64,000 nt of DNA. Source: Pseudobutyrivibrio xylanivorans. Its GTDB lineage: Bacteria; Bacillota; Clostridia; Lachnospirales; Lachnospiraceae. Below are positions 6,087-13,801 of this stretch, piece after piece. Made by a program: the position numbers and the translations under genes. A model generated the notes under the pieces. That model searched no databases. It saw only the letters and a list, made by a program, of their open reading frames with translations, and had not been told where the DNA came from. The DNA lies in contig NZ_CP043028.1 in the NCBI RefSeq assembly GCF_008935055.1, positions 261,501-325,500 of the forward strand, written 5' to 3'. How positions within the stretch are numbered: position 1 is the first letter of the stretch; every line of letters starts with the position of its first letter.

Positions 6087-7834
6087 AATATTTCTTCCTT
6101 TGCCTCGTCAACAGTTGTAGCATCTGTCCTAATATCAAAACCGGCGGCCTTTAAATCATTCATTACATAGGTAACCTGTGGTGCAGCAAGCCCCATAGCT
6201 TCAAGCTCCTTGTAATGAGAAAAGACTTCCTTAGGAGTGCCATCAAACGCTGGCTTTCCTGCATCCATAACAATGATTCTGTCAACGTAATTTGCCACAT
6301 CCTCCATAGAATGTGATACAAGAATGACTGTATCCCCACGTTTCTTGTGCATATCTGCAATCATACCAAGGATATCATCTCTTCCCTTTGGATCAAGGCC
6401 AGCAGTTGGCTCATCGAGAATGATAACAGCTGGCTTCATTGCAAGAACGCCTGCAATTGCAGCGCGACGCTTCTGACCACCTGAAAGCTCAAATGGAGAT
6501 GCAAGATAGAACTCTTCTGGGAGTCCGACCAGACCAAGAGCTTCGTAAGCACGCTTAATCTGCTCTTTCTCGTCCAAGCCCTGATTCTTTGGGCCAAACT
6601 GGACATCCTTAAAAACAGTAGTTTCGAAAAGCTGATGCTCTGGGTACTGGAAAACCATTCCCACCTGTGTTCGAAGCTCCTTGATATCATAGTCCTTGTC
6701 ATAGATGTCCTGGCCACGATAGTAAATATGACCGTCTGTAGCCTTGATAAGACCATTAAGATGCTGCACAAGTGTAGACTTACCACTACCTGTGTGACCA
6801 ATAATACCGATAAACTCACCTTCCTTAATTGAAAGGCTGATGTCATCAAGGGCAGTAACCTCATAGGCTGTGCCTGGACTATATTTATATGAAACGTGAT
6901 CTAAAATAAGTTCGTTGTTAGCAGTCTTATCAGAATTCTTATCACCCGTAGTATTTGTAAGATGATGAACAGAAGTCTGTACTCTACCAAGCTTTAGAAT
7001 ATTTTCTACAAGCTCTTCTCTGGTAAGGATACACTCAGGGAGTGGAAGTCCTGATTTTCTAAGCTCATGTGCAAGCAGTGTAACCTGTGGCACGTCAAGG
7101 CTGTGAGCCTTCAAAAGCTCCACATCCTTAAAGATTTCACGAGGCTTTCCCTCCATGAAAACCTTACCCTTTTCCATTACGAAAACATAGTCAGAATCTA
7201 CAACCTCTTCCATGTAGTGAGTAATGAGGATAACTGTGATTCCCTTTTCCTTATTCAAAGTGTGAACAGCTTGAAGCACATCCTTTCTTCCATCAGGATC
7301 AAGCATGGCTGTTGGCTCATCTAAAATAATGCACTTTGGCTCCATAGCCATAACGCCAGCAATTGCAACGCGCTGCTTCTGTCCACCAGAAAGCTTGTTA
7401 GGAGAATGACTCTTGTACTTGTACATTCCCACCATCTTGAGAGATTTCTCAACACGCTTGATAATCTCCTCGGTTGGAACACCGATATTCTCAGGGCCGA
7501 AGGCAACATCCTCGTCTACCACTGATGCAATAATTTGATTGTCAGGATTTTGAAAAACCATTCCGGCTGTCTGACGAACTGCAAAGGTATACTCATCATC
7601 TGAAGTATTCATACCGTCCACAATGAGCGTTCCCTCTGAAGGTGTAAGAAGTGCATTGATATGCTTTGCGAAAGTGGATTTGCCAGAACCATTATGTCCC
7701 AAAATAGAAATAAACTGGCCTGGTTCCACATTAAGATTAACATGATCAAGAGCAACCTGGATGCTCTCCACGTTGCCCTCTTCATCACGTCTAATATATT
7801 CATGTACTAATTCTTTTGATTTGATAATCGACAT
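6071..7834 (-). CDS. ecfA: fused ECF transporter ATPase EcfA1-EcfA2
   Basis: A 587-aa cytoplasmic protein with two complete ABC ATPase domains. The first (about 1-280) has Walker A GHNGSGKST (46-54), signature LSGGQKQR and Walker B IILDEPTAMLD. The second (about 315-587) has GHTGSGKST, LSGGQKRR and VIILDEPTAGLD. ECF modules normally use two separate proteins, EcfA1 and EcfA2; here both are one polypeptide joined by a linker around residues 285-312 rich in Thr/Asn. Both sets of catalytic motifs look intact, so this is a functional fusion, not a decayed pair. It is first gene of ecfA-ecfT-truA. Confidence 0.93.
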   Translation of the reverse strand: MSIIKSKELVHEYIRRDEEGNVESIQVALDHVNLNVEPGQFISILGHNGSGKSTFAKHINALLTPSEGTLIVDGMNTSDDEYTFAVRQTAGMVFQNPDNQIIASVVDEDVAFGPENIGVPTEEIIKRVEKSLKMVGMYKYKSHSPNKLSGGQKQRVAIAGVMAMEPKCIILDEPTAMLDPDGRKDVLQAVHTLNKEKGITVILITHYMEEVVDSDYVFVMEKGKVFMEGKPREIFKDVELLKAHSLDVPQVTLLAHELRKSGLPLPECILTREELVENILKLGRVQTSVHHLTNTTGDKNSDKTANNELILDHVSYKYSPGTAYEVTALDDISLSIKEGEFIGIIGHTGSGKSTLVQHLNGLIKATDGHIYYRGQDIYDKDYDIKELRTQVGMVFQYPEHQLFETTVFKDVQFGPKNQGLDEKEQIKRAYEALGLVGLPEEFYLASPFELSGGQKRRAAIAGVLAMKPAVIILDEPTAGLDPKGRDDILGMIADMHKKRGDTVILVSHSMEDVANYVDRIIVMDAGKPAFDGTPKEVFSHYKELEAMGLAAPQVTYVMNDLKAAGFDIRTDATTVDEAKEEILCCVK

Positions 7835-7852
7835 TGGTACCCACTATTCCTT

Positions 7853-8350
7853 TTATTCTTTCCAGTTGAGTCTATGTAAATTACCCTCAGTCTCAAGTCC
7901 GAGGAAATCGTTTTGTCTCAGTGCCTCATACAAAATGATTGCTACCGAGTTTGATAAATTAAGTGAGCGTATATCATGTCCCATTGGAATACGAACGCAA
8001 TTCTCCTCATTGTCTACAAGAATTTCCTCAGGGATTCCTGCTGACTCCTTGCCGAACATTATGTAGCAGTCTGGTTCGTAATTTACCTCTGTATGAGTAC
8101 GCTTGGCCTTTGTGGTGGCCATATAAATCTTTGCATCTGGATTCTTAGCCTTGAAATCATCCCAATCGTCATAACGGAAAACCTCAAGCTTGTCCCAGTA
8201 GTCCATGCCGGCTCGCTTCACGGTTTTGTCTGTGAGAACAAAGCCTAGTGGCTCAATTAAATGCAGCCTAGTTCCGGTAGCGCAGCACGTTCTACCAATG
8301 TTTCCTGTGTTGGCTGGAATTTCAGGCTCATGTAATATAATATTTAACAT
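7853..8350 (-). CDS. trmL: tRNA (cytidine/uridine-34 2'-O)-methyltransferase
   Basis: A 165-aa SPOUT methyltransferase (TrmL/CspR type) that methylates the ribose of the wobble nucleotide in tRNA-Leu. Signatures are ILHEPEIPANTGNIGRTC at the N-terminus and the C-terminal knot segments IPMGHDIRSLNLSNSVAI. Full family length (about 155-170 aa). It lies 18 nt upstream of the ECF ATPase gene and is probably cotranscribed with it. The structured repeat at 8365-8450 is just upstream. Confidence 0.93.
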   Translation of the reverse strand: MLNIILHEPEIPANTGNIGRTCCATGTRLHLIEPLGFVLTDKTVKRAGMDYWDKLEVFRYDDWDDFKAKNPDAKIYMATTKAKRTHTEVNYEPDCYIMFGKESAGIPEEILVDNEENCVRIPMGHDIRSLNLSNSVAIILYEALRQNDFLGLETEGNLHRLNWKE

Positions 8351-8364
8351 TATCTAAAACCTAC

Positions 8365-8450
8365 GTCAGTTACAGCTACAAGCCTAATGAATTCTCCGCT
8401 CAGCATAAAAAGCTTCGCTTAAGAATTATTAGAGCTTGATGCTTACTGAC
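8365..8450 (-). repeat. structured intergenic repeat, copy 2 (after the aminotransferase)
   Basis: An 86-nt long hairpin. Minus strand GTCAGT.AGC..CAAGC.CTAATAATTCT pairs with AGAATTCATTAG.GCTTG..GCT.ACTGAC. CAAGC/GCTTG and the apex AGCGAAGC, GCTGAGCGGAGA are shared with copy 1, while the stem bases differ with pairing kept. It starts 14 nt after the aminotransferase stop. Confidence 0.75.
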
Positions 8451-8464
8451 TTACTCTTTCTAAA

Positions 8465-9637
8465 TTACTTGGCAGATCTAAGCTCGTTTATAAATTCTTC
8501 TATACGATCCATAGCCTTCTTCAACGCCTCCAACGAGTACGCATAAGAAATACGCACATTGCCCTCGCCACTTTCTCCGAAGGCTGTGCCAGGAACAACT
8601 GCTACTTCCTTTTCTTTAAGAAGTCGAGTACAAAATTCCTCTGAAGACATGCCAAATTCAGCGATAGATGGGAAAATGTAGAATGCACCATAAGGCTCAA
8701 AACACTTCACTCCCATTTTCTTGAAGCGATTCAGAAGATAACGACGGCGGTCGTTGTACTCCTCGCGCATATTTGCCACGTCCTCATCACAATCACGAAT
8801 AGCTGTGACTGCTGCGTACTGGCTTGTAGTAGGCGCGCACATTATAGCAAATTGATGGATTTTTGTCATCTGCTGTACAATCACCTGTGGTGCGCAGACG
8901 TATCCGAGTCGCCATCCAGTCATGGCATGGCTCTTTGAAAAGCCATTGATATAAATAGTGCGTTCCTTCATTCCAGGGAAGCTGGCAATGGATACGTGTC
9001 CCTGTCCTGTGTAGGTAAGCTCTCCGTAAATCTCGTCTGTAAGAACGAACAAATCGTACTTCTTAACAAGCTCTACAATAGGCTCTAAATCAGACTTTTC
9101 CATAACAGCACCTGTTGGGTTGTTAGGGAAAGGCATGATTAAAATCTTGGTCTTATCTGTGATAGCAGCCTCTAATTCCTCTGGCTTAAGTCGAAACTCG
9201 TTTTCCTCCTTAAGGTTGATAGCTACTGGCTTTCCACCTGCTAAAATGGTGCATGGCTCATAGGAAACGTAGCTTGGCTGAGGAATAAGAACCTCATCAC
9301 CTGGATCAAGCATTGCACGAAGGGCAACATCAATACCCTCAGAGCCACCTACTGTCATAAGCATTTCTGTAAGTGGATCATAGTTCAAACCATAATGACG
9401 CTTTAAAAAATCAGCTATCTCAACACGAAGCTCCTTCAAACCTGAATTTGAAGTGTAGAAGGTACGGCCTCTCTCAAGAGAATAAATAGCCTCATCTCTT
9501 ACCTTCCAAGGTGTATCGAAATCTGGCTCGCCTACGCCAAGGGAAATAGCATCTGGCATCTCTGCCACAATATCAAAAAACTTTCGGATTCCCGAAGGCT
9601 TTATCTCAGTAATAGTTTTATTCAGAGGGTTTCTCAT
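8465..9637 (-). CDS. PLP-dependent class I/II aminotransferase
   Basis: A 390-aa cytoplasmic enzyme of fold type I. Residues PNNPTGAV (about 171-178) and the PLP-lysine motif NGFSKSHAMTGWRLGY (about 232-247) are present, with R-x-S near the C-terminus (NVRISYAYS). It overlaps by four bases with the Lrp/AsnC regulator gene upstream. The Bacillus subtilis pair yugG-yugH (AlaR-AlaT, alanine transaminase and its regulator) has the same layout, so an alanine or aromatic/aspartate-type transaminase is likely. Substrate not determined from sequence. Confidence 0.9.
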   Translation of the reverse strand: MRNPLNKTITEIKPSGIRKFFDIVAEMPDAISLGVGEPDFDTPWKVRDEAIYSLERGRTFYTSNSGLKELRVEIADFLKRHYGLNYDPLTEMLMTVGGSEGIDVALRAMLDPGDEVLIPQPSYVSYEPCTILAGGKPVAINLKEENEFRLKPEELEAAITDKTKILIMPFPNNPTGAVMEKSDLEPIVELVKKYDLFVLTDEIYGELTYTGQGHVSIASFPGMKERTIYINGFSKSHAMTGWRLGYVCAPQVIVQQMTKIHQFAIMCAPTTSQYAAVTAIRDCDEDVANMREEYNDRRRYLLNRFKKMGVKCFEPYGAFYIFPSIAEFGMSSEEFCTRLLKEKEVAVVPGTAFGESGEGNVRISYAYSLEALKKAMDRIEEFINELRSAK

Positions 9638-10116
9638 AAGCTCACCTTCTCCCTCTCATCAACATGCTTTTCTGCCATGATAATACCGTGGTCCTTGTAC
9701 TTCTTCAATACAAAGTTGGTCTGAGTAGAAAGCACTGAGTCAAGTGGAGAAAGCTTAGCAGAAACAAAGTCTGCAACCTCTCTAAGTGTATGTCCCTCGA
9801 TAGAAACCATGAAATCATAGCTTCCTGAAATAAGATAAACAGCATCAACCTCTGGATAGTTGTAGATGCGCTCAGCAACCTTGTCAAATCCCATTCCTCT
9901 CTGTGGAGTAACGCGAACCTCAATAAGTGCTGAAACCTTTTCTACGCTGGCCTTTTCCCAGTTAATGAGTGTAGGGTAACCGCAGATTACGTGCTCGTTT
10001 TCCATAGCCTCCAGTTCATTCATAACTGTAGCCTGGTCGCAGCCAAGCATCATAGCCAAATCGCTCAAATCTATTTTGCTGTTATGCTCAATATAAGTTA
10101 AAATCTTCTCTCTCAT
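9634..10116 (-). CDS. Lrp/AsnC family transcriptional regulator
   Basis: A 160-aa regulator with an N-terminal winged helix (about 1-55, ILTYIEHNSKIDLSDLAMMLG) and a C-terminal RAM effector-binding domain (about 60-150; AVYLISGSYDFMVSIEG). I use the ATG at 10116, because AAGGGG lies 8 nt before it; an in-frame GTG at 10125 would overlap that site. It overlaps the aminotransferase gene by 4 nt and probably controls it in response to an amino acid. The large inverted repeat at 10138-10281 sits directly upstream. Confidence 0.92.
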   Translation of the reverse strand: MREKILTYIEHNSKIDLSDLAMMLGCDQATVMNELEAMENEHVICGYPTLINWEKASVEKVSALIEVRVTPQRGMGFDKVAERIYNYPEVDAVYLISGSYDFMVSIEGHTLREVADFVSAKLSPLDSVLSTQTNFVLKKYKDHGIIMAEKHVDEREKVSL

Positions 10117-10137
10117 TTTAATCACCCCTTATCCGCT

Positions 10138-10281
10138 ACCCCAAGCATACTATAAATATTATTATTCGCCACGCTTGCGCTCTTATTCGCTCTTTGCCCT
10201 ACATAAGATGCTGCTAAAGCACCATCTAAGTAGGGATGGCTCATCAAGGGCTCATAAATAACATTTATAGTCTGCTTGGGT
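10138..10281. repeat. 144-nt inverted-repeat structure with inner hairpin
   Basis: The outer arms (ACCCCAAGCATACTATAAAT and ATTTATAGTCTGCTTGGGT) pair over about 18 of 20 positions. Inside, CCCTAC.TAAGATG..GC and GC..CATCTAAGTAGGG make a second stem (10198-10235). It fills most of the gap between the AIR-synthase-family gene and the Lrp-type gene. It could be a non-autonomous element or a regulatory RNA; it has no clear target-site duplication. Confidence 0.6.
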
Positions 10282-10314
10282 CAGCTCATCTAATTCTGTT
10301 AGTTACATAATAGT

Positions 10315-11304
10315 TTATTTTCGTTCTACGCTGTATAACGCATCGGTACGTGGTGGCTCAAGGAAGCGCACCTCATCGCCGCTTAAAATGCGACGATCAT
10401 TCGAAGAGTTGGACTTCCCGATAATGGCGGATGCTACCCCCGCTGCACTAAGTTTGCGAACCAATCCATTGCCGTCGTTGGTTGCGATGAGCATTGCACC
10501 TGACGAAATGAGTTCATAAGGATTAATTCCGAAGAACTCGCAAACCTCTATAGTTTCCTGTTTAACAGGGATTGCTTTCAAATCAACATCAAGACCTACG
10601 CCTGAGGCCTCTCCCATTTCCCAAAGCGCCCCGAATATTCCGCCTTCGGTAACATCATGCATAGCAGCTACGCCATGCTCCACTGCGATGCGGCTTTCTG
10701 GAAGAACACTAAGGTACTGGTCAAAGCCCTTAGCCGTATCCACAAGTGACTGTGGCAAACGAGTGAGAAGCTCTGCCTCGTGGTCCTTTGCAATAATAGA
10801 CGTACCCTCAAGACCAATCCACTTTGTGAGCACAATATCCATATTAGGCTTTGCACCGCCTGTGGATACCATCTGACCTTTCTTGACTTTACCAACGGCT
10901 GTAACAGAAATCAAAGGCTGATTAACCGCCTCGGTAACCTCTGTATGTCCGCCGATGACCTGCACATTATAACGTTTGCAAGCTGCATCCACCTGCTCCA
11001 TAATGTGTTTCAGCTTCGCCTCTCTCATGCGAGGTGTAAGGAGCACTGTCAAAAGGATTCCGATTGGCTCTGCACCAGCAGATGCCAAGTCATTAACAGA
11101 AATTGTAACTGCCAGCTCACCTATATCAGAGGCTGTTCCAGTGATAGGATCAGTTGATAAAACCATCTCCTCATCAGGTCCAATCTGAACCGTAGCACAG
11201 TCCTCTCCAATAGAAGGGCCATTGCCAACCTCTGGTCGCTTTACATTAAGTTGTTTGATAACAGAGCGTTTCAGAACGCTCTCTGGTAACTTTCCAATAT
11301 CCAT
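10315..11304 (-). CDS. AIR synthase / HypE-family protein
   Basis: A 329-aa cytoplasmic protein of the PurM-like ATP-binding superfamily (HypE, SelD, ThiL, PurM). Visible features are an N-terminal acidic phosphate-binding segment GEDCATVQIG and LSTDPITG, the dimer-fold VIGGHTEVTEAVNQPLISV (about 116-134), and MHDVTEGGIFGALWEMG (about 215-231). It is closest in style to HypE-like proteins of Clostridia, but no hydrogenase maturation genes are nearby and the C-terminal Cys of HypE is absent (it ends in VERK). So it is probably a stand-alone paralogue of unknown substrate. Confidence 0.8.
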   Translation of the reverse strand: MDIGKLPESVLKRSVIKQLNVKRPEVGNGPSIGEDCATVQIGPDEEMVLSTDPITGTASDIGELAVTISVNDLASAGAEPIGILLTVLLTPRMREAKLKHIMEQVDAACKRYNVQVIGGHTEVTEAVNQPLISVTAVGKVKKGQMVSTGGAKPNMDIVLTKWIGLEGTSIIAKDHEAELLTRLPQSLVDTAKGFDQYLSVLPESRIAVEHGVAAMHDVTEGGIFGALWEMGEASGVGLDVDLKAIPVKQETIEVCEFFGINPYELISSGAMLIATNDGNGLVRKLSAAGVASAIIGKSNSSNDRRILSGDEVRFLEPPRTDALYSVERK

Positions 11305-11322
11305 AATTATGCCCTAAAAATG

Positions 11323-12984
11323 TTAGATTGCAGGCGCATCCTGTGTTCCTTCTGTAGTACCTGCAGGTGCCTCAGTGGCAGGTGCAGTCTCGGTAGCTGG
11401 TGCCTGATTTGTAGTCGAATTATTAGTAGTGGTCTGATTTGTGACCTGATACTTTGGTGTAATTGTAAATGGTGTGGAATTAGCAACACCTGGTGCGTAA
11501 GTCGCTATAGCATTTGCAATTGTAGCTGCATCCTGTGTAGCAACAGCCTGAAGCATAGCGTATGAAAGATTTGCATCCTCCGAAGCTATACCTACAGTAA
11601 CTGTTCTGTTGGATGGATTGTACTTACTGTTATTATATACGTCGCGGCTAACCTCTGTGCCATTTTCGTAAACAACCTTCCAAAGGCGTGCTGTGTATCC
11701 AGTGTGACCACTGACTGTGGTTGTCATCTTGCCAAGTGGTACATTTGGATCTGCAACCCATGTTGTGTTCTGAACATTTACCCCAGTGATTTCAGTCTCA
11801 TAATCAACTGTGTGGCCTGGGTCATCCTCTTCCTTACCATAAATGTTGAAGTATACATTGCTGCCGTCACAATGACCTTCTATATATATAGGATAATTCT
11901 TGTTGTTCTTAATCTGAAAATCCTTACTGCCGGACTCTGAAATCGCCGCATCCATTGATGGCTTTACATATGTAACAATCATTGAATGGGCGCTTCTGGT
12001 AACAACTCCAAGCTCAGCCTCACGAACAGCTCCGTAAAGTGTAGTGGAAACCTGGCAGATACCACCGCCATAAGTCTCAACAGTTGTTCCATTCTCATAA
12101 GAGCCTGCAAGCATGTATCCATTTTCAGCTGTGAATGGTGTGATAGTATTAAGAACTGAAAGCTCATCTCCTGGATAAAGAATAGTTCCATTAATGAAGC
12201 TTACACCATTTGCAACATTATTCTTACGAGCTGATGATGAAGAGCTATAATCTGTTGAGAAAGCTCCAATTAAATCCTTAATCTCTGCCAGCTCCTCCTT
12301 GCTTCCTCTAGGCTCTTTTACCTCTGTAGCAAGCTCAACAGTGGCATCACTGCCATCCCACTGATTCTCAATATAATCCACTAGAAGGGATGCAGATTCC
12401 TCAATCTGAACTACTACACCAGCTGTTCCCTCATGGAAAACAAACTGATCATTCTCACGTGTGAGATAGTCATCGCTTGCCTCATCATTTACCTGAGATG
12501 AAGCTGTATTCAAATATCTGACGATTCCATCATAGTTGGCGCCAAGTGAAAGCGAAAAATCCTTTGTACGGCCTGCCGCCAAATCCTGATTGGCTTTAAA
12601 TCTCTCTGCTATATTGCCATAGGAGCCATAAGTAGCTGCCTGAACAGTGACATAATTATTCTTCGCGCCAATACAAAGGTCACTACCCTTTGCAGAGATA
12701 GTCTGACCATTGGCAGAAAGTGTGAAATTCACATTGTCATATGCCGCAAAATAGGCATCTACAACATCCTGCGCCTCTGTAACTGTCTTTCCTGAGACAT
12801 CTGTACCCGCTATACTGATGCCATTTGGAATAATTCTGTTGTCAGTAACAACCTCTTCCTCTACTGCCTCTGCCTCTTCATTTGCCTGCTCTTCCGCTGC
12901 TGCATCCTCAGCAGCAAATGTAATGGTAGGGGAAGCCAGAGATAAAGCTAAAGAAATTGATAATACTTTATATAGTTTTTTCAT
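11323..12984 (-). CDS. secreted VanW-family protein
   Basis: A 553-aa exported protein: signal peptide (residues 1-24, cut near TFA-A), an acidic linker, a peptidoglycan-binding-4-like region (about 50-230), and the VanW domain (about 255-390) with ILYPGDELSVLN and YGGGICQVSTTLY. The C-terminus is a Thr/Pro/Ala-rich low-complexity tail. VanW-type proteins are widespread in Firmicutes cell envelopes; the molecular role is unclear and vancomycin resistance should not be assumed. No membrane anchor is visible at the C-terminus. It is probably cotranscribed with the 32-aa protein gene upstream. Confidence 0.88.
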   Translation of the reverse strand: MKKLYKVLSISLALSLASPTITFAAEDAAAEEQANEEAEAVEEEVVTDNRIIPNGISIAGTDVSGKTVTEAQDVVDAYFAAYDNVNFTLSANGQTISAKGSDLCIGAKNNYVTVQAATYGSYGNIAERFKANQDLAAGRTKDFSLSLGANYDGIVRYLNTASSQVNDEASDDYLTRENDQFVFHEGTAGVVVQIEESASLLVDYIENQWDGSDATVELATEVKEPRGSKEELAEIKDLIGAFSTDYSSSSSARKNNVANGVSFINGTILYPGDELSVLNTITPFTAENGYMLAGSYENGTTVETYGGGICQVSTTLYGAVREAELGVVTRSAHSMIVTYVKPSMDAAISESGSKDFQIKNNKNYPIYIEGHCDGSNVYFNIYGKEEDDPGHTVDYETEITGVNVQNTTWVADPNVPLGKMTTTVSGHTGYTARLWKVVYENGTEVSRDVYNNSKYNPSNRTVTVGIASEDANLSYAMLQAVATQDAATIANAIATYAPGVANSTPFTITPKYQVTNQTTTNNSTTNQAPATETAPATEAPAGTTEGTQDAPAI

Positions 12985-13009
12985 AACATTAACCTCTAAT
13001 ATGTTACAA

Positions 13010-13108
13010 TTATAGTAGAGCTGCAGCGAAGGTGGTAAATACCATACAAATCACAACTACTACAAGTACTGCACCTGCAATAATCTGATGCTTTTTACTA
13101 CGTTTCAT
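13010..13108 (-). CDS. 32-aa single-pass membrane protein
   Basis: A short open frame: MKRSKKHQ followed by a hydrophobic stretch of about 20 residues (IIAGAVLVVVVICMVFTTF) ending AAALL. A GCGAGG site lies about 7 nt upstream of the ATG and a TAA ends it, 25 nt before the VanW-family gene. A basic start plus one membrane helix is typical of conserved small envelope proteins of Firmicutes. Function not known. Confidence 0.55.
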   Translation of the reverse strand: MKRSKKHQIIAGAVLVVVVICMVFTTFAAALL

Positions 13109-13154
13109 ATTTTTACCTCGCTAATCATTTTCTTTATAGTAAAGGAGAATAACC

Positions 13155-13754
13155 ATGCATTTTGGATTCCCGATTTTACCGTTTTTCCTATTAGCATTAG
13201 TTCTACTTACTATCAGACTTCGAAGCCTTTCCCTCAAAAGGGAACAGCAGGAAGCTGAGTTCTGGGCCAAGGAGCGCCAGGCAAATATAACACCTGCTAA
13301 AGATATATCTAATCTAAGATATATTACCATTCCAATAGAGAAATTTCCATTAAATTTTAGCACTGACGAAAAAGTAATTGAAATTGAAAATGAATTGAAA
13401 GAATTGTCTACCCATAGGCTTTTGAATCTTACGGGAATGACAAATACAGACCTTAAACTCGCCTACGGCATGCCGAATTTCGAGACCATGAGCAGAATTG
13501 GTGATGACTTTGACAGAACCTGCGTACTTCTGAACAAATATGCAGAGGCTCTCATGGAGGCAGAACGCTACGAGGATGTGATTACAGTTCTTGAGTTTGC
13601 AGTTGGTGCAGGCACTGACGTCAGTGAAAGCTACACCATGCTGGCAAAATGCTACCAGTTTACCAATATGGATTCAAAACTGGATTTACTTCGCAATCAG
13701 GTTGCGGAAAGCAATTTATTCTTAAAGGATTCAATCCTACAGAAAATCAGCTAG
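13155..13754 (+). CDS. membrane-anchored TPR-like protein
   Basis: A 199-aa protein and the only clear plus-strand gene. Start supported by AAAGGAG seven bases upstream. An N-terminal membrane helix (residues about 4-20) is followed by a cytoplasmic helical region with tetratricopeptide-like pairs (residues about 125-195: LLNKYAEALMEAERYEDVITVLEFA, then SYTMLAKCYQF). It resembles a conserved hypothetical family of Lachnospiraceae. It converges on the 1094-aa surface-protein gene, sharing the hairpin at 13759-13787. Function unknown; probably scaffolding. Confidence 0.8.
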   Translation: MHFGFPILPFFLLALVLLTIRLRSLSLKREQQEAEFWAKERQANITPAKDISNLRYITIPIEKFPLNFSTDEKVIEIENELKELSTHRLLNLTGMTNTDLKLAYGMPNFETMSRIGDDFDRTCVLLNKYAEALMEAERYEDVITVLEFAVGAGTDVSESYTMLAKCYQFTNMDSKLDLLRNQVAESNLFLKDSILQKIS

Positions 13755-13758
13755 TGAA

Positions 13759-13787
13759 AGAGCCCTGATCATCACGACCAGGGCTCT
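13759..13787. terminator. shared hairpin between convergent genes
   Basis: AGAGCCCTG / CAGGGCTCT, a 9-bp perfect stem with an 11-nt loop, between the ends of the two convergent genes. T-tracts on both sides are weak (three T each). Confidence 0.65.
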
Positions 13788-13801
13788 AATTGTGTTTACT
13801 T

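Noticed and set aside
10315..11304. Hydrogenase maturation protein HypE.
   Set aside because: The HypE C-terminal Cys is absent and no hyp or hydrogenase genes are nearby; only superfamily membership is supported.
11323..12984. VanW-family protein as a vancomycin resistance gene.
   Set aside because: There are no vanH, vanA/B or vanX genes nearby; VanW-domain proteins are common envelope proteins in Firmicutes.
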